A stretch of DNA of 64,000 nt from Torymus aiolomorphi (taxonomy: Eukaryota > Arthropoda > Insecta > Hymenoptera > Torymidae), in assembly GCA_036365515.1 (NCBI GenBank), contig CM070874.1, positions 47,863,083-47,927,082 of the forward strand. Reading direction: 5' to 3'. Position 1 is the first letter of the stretch. Every line of letters begins with the position of its first letter. This document shows positions 42,331 through 53,700 of the stretch, piece after piece. A program made the position numbers and the translations under genes. The notes under the pieces were generated by a model, which was not told the DNA's origin, did not search any database, and saw only the letters and a program-made list of their open reading frames with translations.

Positions 42331-43509
42331 GACTGATAAGAGAGGTCAAAGGGCTGGAGCCCTCAACGTAAGAGTTTATACGAACGGGTACCCGGCCGCT
42401 TTGATAAGAGCGCGACGCGCATATCCCCCGGCAAACGTACAACGCGGCGGCCGACTCGCGACTGCCGGAGCCGAGATTCTAGCTCGGCGCCACGCGCCGC
42501 CTCGGCACTGTTCGGCCGGCTCCGCGGAAATTCGGCTTGCTTGCCTCTCTCTCTTTCTCTCTCGCTCGCTCGAGCCGCCGGCCCCGACACCCCGTGTCTG
42601 CCGCTCGCGCGCGCGCACGCCATCCCTTTTCACCGCGACGCGCACACGTGTGTCTGTGTGTGGGTATATACCTATGCGCGGGAGGGCATTATACGCCGCA
42701 ACCAGAGTGAGAGAGAGAGAGGGACGAGCTTGTTTTTTCGTGAGCTCTGTCTTTCTCGCTGGCTCTTGTGCTCTCGCTCGCTCGCGCAGGTACTCCACCG
42801 GTTGTCCCGCTTGCTCTTCTCTTTTCTTCCTTTTGCACTTTGACTTAGTCATTCCGAATTTTGCATTTTCGCCGTGTAATCCTTTCCAGAGTTTTTTTAA
42901 ACAGTGGAAGTCTATGTGTACAGTGTTAACTTTCCCTTATGTCTTTTTTGCTTACATTTTTTCAAGTGATGTAGCCATGTATAAAGTATGGTAAAAGTTT
43001 TTGTTAATACTAAACTGCCAAATGTCATGTGTTTTTAATTATACTTTCAAAAAACGTTCTTCTTTTAATAAGAATGTTATTTAATTTTTAAAAATATTAT
43101 TTTATTGATACATATTTTAGCATTTTTCTTATAATTTTGAATGTACTTCTGCATAACATGCACAAAAAAGATTATACATATATGAAATGATTGCTTGTAA
43201 AAACATCATTCGTCCACATTTTTCAAATATGAATCGATTCAGATTTTATTGGTACATTTTTTAATTTTTTAATTAAAATAGATATGGCTATATTTTTAAC
43301 AAAAACAAATCCGAGAAGGGTTTCGTATATTTTCTTTAATTAAACGGCTATTCGTATAATGTGTTGAAATTGACATGCTTTTGCGTACGTTATATCTGTT
43401 ATTATATATTTTTTATTCCATTTGAAATACCATTACTGTTATTTACTCAGATAGTATTTATTTATTTTTATAAATAAATTATAATTATAGTATGTTCCAA
43501 AAATGTATA
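42331..43509. other. CpG-rich then AT-rich, no supported gene
   Basis: 42331-42830 is very CpG-rich with CT, GA and CG runs and open frames on both strands (up to 223 codons) that lack recognisable domains. From 42850 on the DNA is AT-rich and featureless. Confidence 0.45.
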
Positions 43510-43513
43510 TTAA

Positions 43514-43716
43514 GGTGATGCGATACCCACGCTATTACTCAAAATTTGGTCCCCGTTTTTCTCATTCAATTTTTAATTTTAAGAAAATAACTCTTTGGTA
43601 CGTTGTAGTTCTTTATTAAACTTAAAACATGTCAAAGAGTTTTTTTCAAAAAGTTTAAAATTAAAGGAGAAAAACGGGAACCCAGAATTGAATAATAGTG
43701 TGGGTATCACATCACC
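43514..43716. mobile_element. 203-bp MITE flanked by TTAA
   Basis: The left end GGTGATGCGATACCCACGCT and right end GTGTGGGTATCACATCACC are inverted repeats of about 25 bp. The inner part is also self-complementary (CCCGTTTTTCTC / GAGAAAAACGGG; AAAACTCTTTG-type pairing). TTAA borders both sides (43510-43513 and 43717-43720), the target of piggyBac and Kolobok superfamilies. No coding capacity. Confidence 0.85.
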
Positions 43717-44148
43717 TTAATAGTATTGCTTTCTTACAAAGGAAGCTCTCTTTCTCTTTTTCTCTCCCTCCTTCTTTTTGAAATTCTTTATCTGCTAGTA
43801 CGCGCCTAATTAAGAACGCTAGTGTCGTTCAAAGGTGTCTTATTCGCCCATTTATGAAACGAATGTTGATATGTATCTACTTAATGTTGTTATGTACTCA
43901 GTAATAAGATATCTGTAGTCTGCGCTATAAGACACTGCGACTAGGCTCACCCTTATTATTGGTAGCCACAAAAGATTGGCACTATAGTTTGCAATAATTA
44001 TTTTCACTCAAAAGCGGTATCAATTGTTATTTTATTATATATTTCTCCTAGACTATCAAATCAAATTCATATTATTTTTGTTTATATTTTATCGGTAAAA
44101 ACTATTTTAATTTATATGTAGAATTTCGAACGGTTCTCTTGCGGCTCT

Positions 44149-44151
44149 TGG

Positions 44152-44196
<45 letters not shown>

Positions 44197-44240
44197 GCGC
44201 GCGTGGGTGTAATGTCTGTGTGTGTGCGCGTGTGTGTACA
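44149..44240. repeat. (CT)n followed by (TG)n-rich simple sequence
   Basis: CT run at about 44155-44190, then CG-rich GATGCGCGCGCGTG and a GTGTGTGTGCGCGTGTGTGT stretch to 44238. A second simple-sequence oddity lies just right, at 44632-44722: repeated TTTACACAA and TTGTGTAAA motifs in both orientations. Confidence 0.85.
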
Positions 44241-44757
44241 AATCGAATAACTCGAGAGTTTTCCTTGTTTTTAAGGATTCTTTAAAATCTAAACATCTTT
44301 TTAAATTTAGTGGATTTTCATATTTTTTCGTTTTTTAATATAATAGTACTAATATTTTTTAATTTTAGGAAATGTATCTAAAAGGGTGTTGAATTACCTA
44401 TTTAAAAAGAATTTCCTTTTTAGGCACAACCGTTACTCAGAAGAGTCTTATATTTTCACCATGTTGTTAAGAGTCTCGTTAGAGTATTTTTGATGATGTA
44501 TGTATGGATGAACGTGTTTGTATAATCAAGTTCACCGGCTAGGTATGTCAACGAGATTTTGAATGATCGAGTTCAAATTCACAGAGATAACTTATTGTTA
44601 TATTATTCAAAACTTACACTCTCAAAAATTGTATCCCTATTTTACACAATTGTTTGTGTAAATGAACTACACAAATTATACAAATTTTGTGTAAAATTTA
44701 CACAAAATATTTTACACAACACTTTTAACTGTGTATGGTTATACACTAAACAAGGAA

Positions 44758-44964
44758 GATGACTAAACAAGTAGATGGACGATTTTCTAACCGCCGATAC
44801 GGCTTACTGTTAATAGATAAACCTCGTAAAAAAGTTGCATTAGATCGATTGTACATCCTTCTTTGCAGTAAAATAAAGTATAGAGTTGAAAAATGTTGTA
44901 TTAATTAAATAAACTACAATTCGTCCATCTTCTGGTAATCGTCCATCTACTGATATAGTCACCC
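44758..44964. mobile_element. Short family A foldback element
   Basis: The right end, in reverse complement, reads GGGTGACTATATCAGTAGAT followed by GGACGAT, matching the termini of the element at 3059-4043; TA follows at 44965-44966. The left end (GATGACTAAACAAGTAGATG) is degenerate. CGTCCATCT motifs repeat at the right end (44930-44950). It is about 207 bp against 985 bp for the other copy, so it is an internally deleted derivative or separate subfamily. Confidence 0.75.
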
Positions 44965-46739
44965 TATGCGAACAAATCCATTGTAAAATGTAGAAATAGA
45001 AAAAAGATCCCTTTTTCAGTATACTTATCTTGTAGATATCTGATTTCCGATGAAAATGTTTTTCACAAAAATGGTAGATATAATTCAAACATATTTTTTT
45101 GTATTCAAAATTTGTTCGTTTAATTGCATTCTTTAAAGTTATATGCTAAAAACTTTAAATGCAAAAATAGTACAGCTCATCAAAACAAAACTTTTCCCTA
45201 TTGAACATCTTTCGGTAGAATTAAATCCCCACAAGTTAGATCTAAAGAACTATTTAAAACATCTATATACATTAAAAAAAGCCGATTTCTGCTTATTATT
45301 CAACATGGGTTAATTTTACATAGAAATGAGAATATTAAATCCAGATCAATTTTAGATCTTATTAAAATAGCACTTTTTTCTATTGAATATTTTTGCGTAG
45401 AATGAATTCATCGCCAATTGGGCCTAAAAGAATGATTAAAAAGGCTTAATTAAAAATACAAGCCAAAAAAAATGTATCGTATCTTATCCAAAACTGTTGA
45501 CTGCCTATTAAGACTAAGGAGTATCTGATAAATATACTAACCAACTTGAAGAATCGGCTCTTTGTGTAGGACACTCACTCTTATTTGAATAATTGAACGT
45601 TCATACTGTAGGTAATGGGCAGCTAAACGCGCGCGTGAGTGGCAAAATATACTCGATTTCAGGAGACAAATGCGGCGGTGGCCGCGGCCGTGTGTACATC
45701 GGACGCACGGCGGGAGTGAGGGCTTTTGACAAAGTAAAACAAAAAGCGAGTCCCGTTGGCGGACGAGCCGCACGAAGGGTCAGCCTACGCTTCATCGATC
45801 TCGTCGCCGACGCCGCGACCGCCGCCACTTCGGCCAGGAAATAACACGGCTGCCGCGCCTGTGATCTCATCTAGACGCGAGGAACTACCTACACGCCACG
45901 AGACGGCGGCAATTAATATCGATAAATCAATAACGTGTTATTCGCTTCGGCTAAATGATAGCGTATACGCGCTCCCTCTGCCGAGCCCACTTACTTTTAA
46001 TTCGCTCTGCTTTTACCCCGAAAACACCGCGTTCTACACCTATTTTCTAACATTTTTCGACTCTTTTCTTGGAAATCGAACTAATAATTGCTGACCCTTC
46101 TTTTTAATTTATTTCGACTTTCGATCAACTTTCATTGCGATACAAATTGTTGAAAAGGTAAGTTTTATGATGCACAAAACCTTTTAATTTAGTGAATCAA
46201 GCCTTTTCTATACGAACGAAATAGTTTGAAAAAAGACTTACTTAATAAATTTACGTTGCCCAGGATAGCCGCCCCTAAACATTCCGGCCCTAATTTTCTA
46301 ATCCTAGAGATGAAAAATAACGTTTCAAAAAGAAACCGTTCCTTGATTTTTCCTAAATAACAGAGAAATATATTTTTAGTTAATTGTAATAATAATAACT
46401 AAGCCCTCAAAAAGTATTTTCCAGTAACGTCCACCTTAATATATACAGTAATTAATGCATGCCAGAACGATTGAAACTATCTTAAAGCATCCATATTAAT
46501 CATCACAATGTTTTTTTTGCATTTTCATAAAAACATAAAATTTATCAAAAAAATGTTGTTTACAGTATTTATTTGATATACTTATTACAAAGTAATTCTA
46601 ATTAAGATTAAACATTATATTTCACTCGGCATCAACATTTTTTTGCCCATATGTAATATACCACCGGTAATAATGCCTTTTTTGGCCCATTCCAAGAATA
46701 AAACTAAATCTAATCTAATAGACAATGATGAGATGGCTG

Positions 46740-47050
46740 GTACTGAGTAAAAAAAACTATTTCATTTTGGATCGTACTAAATCGCCAAAAGATTTCATCA
46801 GCCTGGAGTGATTTATTTTTAATGTAGTTTATGTTCAAGGAAGCAAAAAATACTAAAAATATTACCTAATTTAACTATAGAAATAACTTGTGACATGCGA
46901 TTGTTATTGGAGTATACTACATTCTAATGTAACTTTGTGAATATTGTATTTAAAATATCGTGCTCGAAACATGTTCAATAAAATGATATTTTACATCAAA
47001 TCATAATTGTCTGATACCTCCATAGGTACATCGTCATATGCGAAAAACGC
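46740..47050. repeat. Dispersed repeat, copy 1
   Basis: Collinear with 56180-56525 in short conserved blocks: CATTTCATTTTGGATC, CTAA.CCGCCAAAAG.TTTCA, ATAACTT.TGACA, TTCAATAAAATATTAT-like and CGTCA.A.G.GA. Similarity probably begins further left (TTAGTTAATT.TAA.AATAATAA at about 46377 and 56106). AT-rich, non-coding in both copies; element class unknown. Confidence 0.65.
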
Positions 47051-47143
47051 GTGGTAGTATACTATGTTCACATTTCGTTTTACTACAATCTTTCATAATG
47101 TCTGAATTTTAATGTATCTAATTTATATTAGCAATAAGCTTAT

Positions 47144-47869
47144 ACACGGAGAGAAATTTTAGAGTAAAAATTACCAAGGTGCCTTGGTAGCGCATGGACA
47201 GACTGTCAAAAGCCGTGTTATTCCCAGGTTTCTAATACAATTTATAAGTTTCCCAAGAAAAACTACCATAACCACTTAAAAAAAATACCAAATTATCTGA
47301 ATAAAAATTACCAGAAACACTGGTAAAAATTGAGATCTAGTCATTTTTACAAGGTAACCTAAGAATTTTTACTAAGAAAACTGATAAATTTTACCAAATA
47401 ACCTGGTATTTGTGTACTCGCGCATGCGCACTGCGCATTATTGTGTTTCAGAAGATTGATACTAGAGGCGTGCGCGACGTTAAAATGAAAACAATACACA
47501 TATTTTCAGTAAGTAATAACGGCGATTCAAATGACTGTTGGTAACAGCTTCTGTGGCGCAGTCGGTAGAACGTCGGACTCTCAACCCAAAGATCGTCGGA
47601 TCGAATCCCGCTTCCGTAAAAGTTTTTTTTCAGTTTAATGTTTTTTCATCATTGTTTCTGTTTCTATTTCTATAATATTAAAATACTATATATCCATCAA
47701 TATGGATAAAAAAAGTTACTTTTTTTAATTTAAATTAACTAAAAAAAAATTTTACCAAGGCACTTTGGTAAAAAGTTTGAAATTGTCAGTCTGTCCATCC
47801 ATTACCATAGAAACTGGTAATTTTGTCTCGAATATTTGTAATTTTCACTACAAAATTTCTCTCCGTGTA
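47144..47869. mobile_element. 726-bp MITE with long inverted ends, carrying a tRNA-like core
   Basis: The left end ACACGGAGAGAAATTTT and right end AAAATTTCTCTCCGTGT are exact inverted repeats; pairing resumes inward at ACCAAGGTGCCTTGGT / ACCAAGGCACTTTGGT and TGGACAGACTGTCAA / TTGTCAGTCTGTCCA. Flanks are TTAT and ATAA, so the exact target duplication is ambiguous. There is no transposase. The unusual part is the tRNA-like segment in the centre (47547-47619). Confidence 0.85.
47547..47619 (+). pseudogene. tRNA-like sequence (degenerate tRNA) with Pol III signals
   Basis: Has an A box, TGGCGCAGTCGG (47554-47565), and a B box, GGATCGAATCC (47598-47608), at correct tRNA spacing. A T-arm forms with one mismatch. 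The anticodon loop position reads CTCTCAA (formally CUC), but the anticodon stem is poor and the acceptor ends (GCTTCTG and TTCCGTA) do not pair. A run of eight T begins at about 47624, a Pol III terminator. So it is a tRNA pseudogene or the head of a tRNA-derived SINE, not a working tRNA. It sits inside the MITE at 47144-47869. Confidence 0.7.
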
Positions 47870-48706
47870 TAATTATAATGAATATTATTTTTTATAATTT
47901 AAAATCATTTGTTAAAGTAAATTATTTAATTATAAAAAAATGAGGACATTATACAGACCCATTCTTTTTTGTAAAAAAAATCTATTTAAATACAAAAAAC
48001 AGCATTTTGCAAATTAAAAGTATAAATAGCATGTATCAAAAGCTAGGCATTATTAAATAAATCTCAAAATTTATGACCACAAAATTGCTAGACCGCCGTG
48101 TAATCTTTGATTCTTCTTTCTCAAGAAGTTCATCCATAGCCTTAATTATGTTAATCAAAGAATCAATTACCAGGTCATCCATCATCTTATCCATTTTCGA
48201 TCAAAAGAATCTCGACCCATCTTCTTAATAGCTCATGCTGATAGATATCGTAAAAATATTGACAAGAATCAACAGCTGCGGCGCGCGCTATACATTTTTC
48301 CCCTTCTCTTCTTCTTCTATTCTTACTATAAATCTTGTATTTAGAATCTTTTACTGTTTTTTACTTTACTTTTTTTCTATTTTTCGGTGGCTTTTTTAAA
48401 TTTTTATGTCGCTACATAAATTTTGATCATGATTCTCTTAAATGGTGGTTTATTAAAATATTAAATGAGTTATTGGTAATTCATCCATTGTTAAAATATT
48501 ATTCTTTATTATACATATAAGACGTTGTTGTTTTCTAACACACGTTAAAATATATAATTATGAACACTTTATTATTAAGATCCTTATTTATTTTATGGAC
48601 ACATGAATATATCGAGGGGCTTTAGTTTAAATTTAGTTAAATTCAATGAATTCAAAAAGCTGTATGTCACGCATTTTGCTTAAATTTTTTAGATTAATAG
48701 TTAATA

Positions 48707-48822
48707 GTACTTTTCGATACTAGTATGATAAAAATGATTCTGACACGAGTGTGATTGTCTTTTGTCACAAACTCACACTCGTGCCAGAATCATTTTTATC
48801 GCTCTAGTATGGAAATAGTACA
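48707..48822. repeat. 116-bp palindrome
   Basis: Arms GTACTTTTCGATACTAGTAT... and ...CTAGTATGGAAATAGTAC are inverted repeats; the inner arms TGATTCTGACACGAGTGTGA and TCACACTCGTGCCAGAATCA nearly match perfectly, leaving an 18-base loop. It looks like a short MITE or solo foldback; no target duplication was defined. Confidence 0.85.
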
Positions 48823-48837
48823 TTATGCAACAAGGGG

Positions 48838-49270
48838 AGAAAATGAGCTATTTCTAGCGAGGGTGAGGTGTGCTGCACAAGTTGGATTCGAGGGCTGAAA
48901 ACACCTCACCCGAGTCTGAAATAGCTTTTCTTCCCGTGTTACACATCGTATTTTTTTTAACGAAAGCATGGTAGGGACTTTTTTACATGTGTGAGTCGGA
49001 GAGAGGATTGTGCATTTCGAGTCGTACACAACGCAGTTGGAAATCAAAATATATATAAGGGAGGCAGACATTTTCATTTCTCACCTGTTTTAGGATAGAA
49101 ATGGCCATTTATTACCTATTTTAGGGTAGAAATAGCTATTTCTCACCAGTTTTTCATTTCTCACCTGTTTTAGGGTAGAAATGGATATTTCTTATCACTT
49201 TCATAAAATACGCTCGAAATGCGAAATTTTCTCTCCTACTTTCACACGTGAAAAAGGCGCTATTTCATGC
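48838..49270. repeat. Palindrome plus degenerate 30-50-bp repeats
   Basis: GAGCTATTTCTAGCGAGGGT (48844-48863) pairs with ACCCGAGTCTGAAATAGCT (about 48907-48925), with GAGGTGT/ACACCTC inside. To the right, ACCTGTTTTAGGRTAGAAATGG units recur at 49083, 49114 and 49163, and CTATTTC motifs recur to 49270. Probably one foldback element with internal minisatellite; its limits are uncertain. Confidence 0.65.
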
Positions 49271-52200
49271 CTGAGTTGAGAGATACCATACATTTTTTCA
49301 TTGGTTCCTGATTGTTTCCAGAGTACACACGCACGAGCACAGACATACACATTTTGTAACTGGGTAAAATAAGCTGGAAGTATAAAAATTATGCAGAGAT
49401 TGTAATAATCATTATTCGGCACATATTTCAATTTTATTAAAAAATATTAGCAAATGAATGCTCGTGTTTTCTTATTTTTATCCTTCGTGTATTTGATGTT
49501 TGAATAACTTTGTTGGCAATTGATATTATTTAATTTTAAGAAAATTAAATGAAAGCTGCTCGCTTTTTCTACTTTTATTCTGCGTATTTGATATTTAAAT
49601 AACTTTCTCTGGTAGAAATTAGTCCATTAAAAATGGGAAGGAAAACAGAAACTGGCCATTAGAAATGGCTAGTTATTAGACAGACATGTAACGCTTTTTT
49701 TTATCAACTTCTCCCATTTTATGGAATGGCCCTAACCTGAAAATCTTTACATTAAAATTTCATAACAATTCAATCATATATTTTAAAACTCATACTTTTA
49801 AGAGATAGTTTACCGGGATATAAACAAAATTTAGTAGTCTTTGTACTATTTACAGCTTTATTCTATAATATATAAACCAAAATCGTTATTTTGACACGTG
49901 ACTCTATGTGACTCTATCTCTCTTACTCATCGCCATAACAAATCGCTTCTTACTAGATTTATAATGGCTTCATCGACTAGCTATTTTAACTAGAATTAAA
50001 ATGCCAAATTAATAGATAGTACAAAAAAAGCTCGATTTTTCTATGCTTTGTATTCTGTGTATTCTATAACAGTATGTAACATTCATATCGCTACCGAAAG
50101 TAAATAATAAAAACATTTTTACTCAGAATAATGCCTTATAAAAACAAAAATTAATTAACAAAAGATTGTTAAAAAATCTAAATGTATGTTACGCATATTT
50201 TTATCTTCACAATAAAGCTTTAGAATACGATGTTAAATGAATTTAGTCTCTAATTTAAAAATGTAACAATTTTATATATTATAGAATCAATTTGAATTGA
50301 TTTCATTGTAATTCCTATTGAAATCTGTTGAAATCGTCATGAAATAGATTCACTTTTGCTATCATTCACACATCGTTTTCTTAAGTGAGTATAGCCTCTC
50401 GGAATATATATTATTAATTGAAAAGTCTTATGAAATATTTGAGATAGACGTAACATAGGTACGTTACATTTCTTTATGTCAATAAATTCGTTTTCTCCAC
50501 TTTTCCAGGATTATCGCCTTCATTATTAATTAACTCTGTTCCTTTATACATCCTCGTGTATCCGATCTCTTCGTTCTGTCTTAGCCTAATACCGTATCAT
50601 ATATAATCTGCCCGTGAAGAAAACGCCTCGACGTAGGAAAGTTGGGGTCATCGCCCATTGACTCGAATTAATCGACGACATTGAGCCTTTAGCTGTGCGG
50701 CGACGACGTATGTACACATTATATACACACGGCGCATCGAAGCAGGCGAGATGGAGCAAGAGAGAGTGTGAGAGGAGGAGAGAGGATCGCTCACTACATG
50801 GGTGGGGGTAAAGGCAATACATTTGCAGGGCGTTAACGCGCGGCTCGTTTATTAATAGTTTAGCTAAAGGGGTGAATAAATTTGTTAGCCGGCCGCCCAC
50901 ATCGAGTGCCATGCTCTCCGTCACGACTCTCGCTTTCGGCCGCACCGTGAGCTATAAAACGAACTCGCGTATCATTGTCCTCGGGGTAATCCCCACTTGT
51001 GAAGAAAAGAGACTTTCTGCCTTTTCTTTTCTTCTCATTCGGCAGCGGAAAAATAAAAGTGCGCACGCGGCTGTTGTGTTCTTTCTGCCTCGTCTTCCTC
51101 CACCTTCTCTCTTTCTCCTTCTCTTTCGGCGTGAAAAGGAAACTTTGTGTGGGTGTGTACGCCGACTGGCCAAGCTGATGCTGAGGAGATACGTATTATG
51201 CCAAGGAAGCTTGACCGCGTGGATGCCTTTGTCGATCCTTCCGAATGACGGATGTGATTTCGCTCTGACCAGAAAGCCCGGCTTCGGCAGCATAGTTTAT
51301 TTTTTCCTTTTTTTTCTCCTTCTGAATGGCTCCTCTTACGAATGTACGGGAGCTTTTGTGTTTTTATGGTTTTATACAGTGAATGAGCTCTACGCGGATG
51401 CAGGTATAATTTGATGGATCGGGTCTGGGGGTATACTGTATAATATGAACTGAGTTCTACATTTTATTTTCGGATTTTACAAATAATGTAAAAGTAAAAG
51501 ATATTTAAAATATAAAAAAAAAAAGTGAATCAAGATCCTATGAGTACGCGTGGATAAAAAAGATATTTATAGTTATTTATTGTGTGTATGTATGTATGTA
51601 CGTTTGTGTGTGTGATAACTAGCGCCATAATGCATTATCTTTCGATTTATTATTTATTCAGCGTTAGTAATATGATCGTAGATATTAATTGTAAGAAGGA
51701 AAGCTATAAATGCATACACGATTCGTCCTTACTGTCGCATATTGAGATGCCGTAATATAAACATAGGCTTATGAATAGAAGATAGTCAATGAATATCTCG
51801 CCGGTTCACTTGACGTCACGAGAGAAGAGAGTGAGAGAGAGAGAGAAAGAGAGAGCTCGCGGATCCCAATATACCCAGCAAACGATGCGAGAAATATAAA
51901 CCGACAATGAGAAAACACTTGAAATCCTCAATTTTCGTAGCGAGGCCGCACCCCTTGTGAAAAGTTTTTTCCATTATGCGCCCCGGCGAGAGCTGCGTGC
52001 ACGCGCGTGTCTACGCGCGGCTACGCGCACTCGACGCACAGTCAAGGGCCCGTGACGAAATCGCAATTCAAGTAGCAATAAAGGAGAGCTTGCGCCGTAG
52101 CGCGCGCATGCAGAAAGGGAAAGAGAGAGTGAATCCAGCGTGTCGCGCGCACGGAGTATACATATATATACGCGTATATACGAGGAAAGAAAAAAGTGTG

Positions 52201-53385
52201 CACCCGCGCTAAAATCCAGCCGCGAAAAACAAGCGGCAGGGAACACGTGTAAAGTATATGGAAGAAGAGTCGAGACAGCCAGAGAGAAAAAGAAGGAGGC
52301 GAAGCGAGAAAAATTGCAGCAGACGAAGATCGCAAGAGAGACGTGGAAGCTCGATGAAAAATACGGCGGTTTCGGCGGTGGGGAAAAGCAGTAGAGAAAA
52401 CAAGGTAGAAACCCCGCGGGGGGGATCGAGAGTATAGCGCGCGCTCGAGGCAAACGGAATCCTCGGCTCGACAGAGCGCACGGGGGAGGAAATGAAATTC
52501 TTTCTACATGTCCTTAAGTGCCTTGGCGCCCTTTGGTCCTCCCCACACATGGCCCGGCCGCTATGCAACGAGCCGCCATAGATCAGGGAGCGGCGAGTGC
52601 CAAAAACGCCTGGTGAAAAACGACTCTGTCCATTCCCATGATCCTGGCGTTTATTCAAAAAATGGATGAGATGGAGAAAAATGGGCCTCTTTCAGTGCGC
52701 ACCCCTGTAAATTTAATTTATGCATGTTTTATGTCACGCCGCTTTCTTTTCCTTCATCGTATAACGTATCTCTCATTTGTTCTAGTCCGTCAATAGCTGT
52801 GAGAAATGTAATCATGATATAAATTTGAGAAACTATTTCTATTAGAAACGTGTATCGAATGCTGTACTATTATAAGCTGCGGTGGGTTTGTAAATAAGAC
52901 TTTAAAAATATCACGTTGTTCAAAGTAGCAGCCCTCACTCTATTGGTAGCACTACTTTGGAAGCAAGTTCGGAACGGTCCCAATTTTCCGGCCGGTTAGT
53001 CGCGTTTACTGCATCGTTTCAATCTTGCGCATAAACGTACACGCAGGCATCGAAGGCCATAGACTCCGTGCGCGCGGCCGCGGGGGATCATTGAAAAATT
53101 TCGCGGCGTTCGGCTCGTGGATTACGCGACGATCCAAGTGTCGTTATCAGCCGCGCGTACGCAACGTGGCGGTCGTTAAAGTTTCGATGGTCAATATCAA
53201 ACAGGCGCGCCGGCAGCTTTCAACGACTTTGAACGAGAGAGACGCGCGGCCCGAAGACGACGGTCTCGCGCAGGGGCGCGCGTGCGGCCAGACTTTTGCT
53301 CCGACACCCCGGAGTTTATGCTAAACGACGAACTTGACTCAACCGCGTGTACGCGCGCGCCTTACGTCTTTGACCTTATACTTAC
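49271..53385. other. Gene-free region
   Basis: AT-rich to about 50550, then CpG-rich with purine/pyrimidine tracts (50750-51150, 51820-51860, 52080-52450). Long overlapping sense and antisense frames at 50586-51414 and 51974-52658 have no recognisable domain and arise from biased composition. Confidence 0.45.
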
Positions 53386-53700
53386 CGCCGCTCGTTAGTG
53401 GCTTGCCGGAACCAGACCTGGCCAGCCCCCAGATGCGGCCGAAGTAGTAGTCGGTAATGCTGCTTGTAAAATTACTTCGATATCGAGAGCTACTGCGAGT
53501 GGCTACAGCTGTTCCGTCTTGACCAAACACGCTGTTGTTGTATTTATGGTGCAAACGTTGCTCGGTTTCTCTTTGGGAGCGCGAGGCAAGCTTGATTGCT
53601 CTATTTGTACTATGACACCAAACGGTTCGCTTTAATGCGTTTCGATTACTTAGATGTTCATTTATGCTTTTCTCTATATATATATGATATGCAGTATTTA
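53386..53700 (-). other. Possible exon with strong splice donor; product unknown
   Basis: On the minus strand a frame without ATG is open from about 53700 down to 53386 and ends at a consensus donor (GGCG|GTAAGTAT). Its last residues read ITDYYFGRIWGLARSGSG followed by KPLTSG and look protein-like. No convincing polypyrimidine-AG acceptor marks the 5' edge; ACAAG at about 53468 and CTGTAG at about 53509 are candidates. It could be an internal coding exon, a 5' UTR exon of the minus-strand gene whose ATG is at 41725, or chance. Confidence 0.3.

Noticed and set aside
42323..42994. 223-codon plus-strand ORF
   Set aside because: Arg/Ala/Ser-rich in a CpG island, then turning hydrophobic as the DNA turns AT-rich; looks like composition, not protein.
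45593..45844. 83-codon frame after a TTTCAG acceptor-like site
   Set aside because: CpG-rich, open on both strands, no matching donor or recognisable family.
47547..47619. Functional tRNA gene
   Set aside because: The acceptor stem does not pair and the anticodon stem is poor; kept only as a tRNA-like pseudogene.
50872..51414. 180-codon plus-strand frame with a hydrophobic stretch
   Set aside because: The hydrophobic part comes from TTTTTCCTTTTTTTCTCC-type tracts; antisense frames overlap it.
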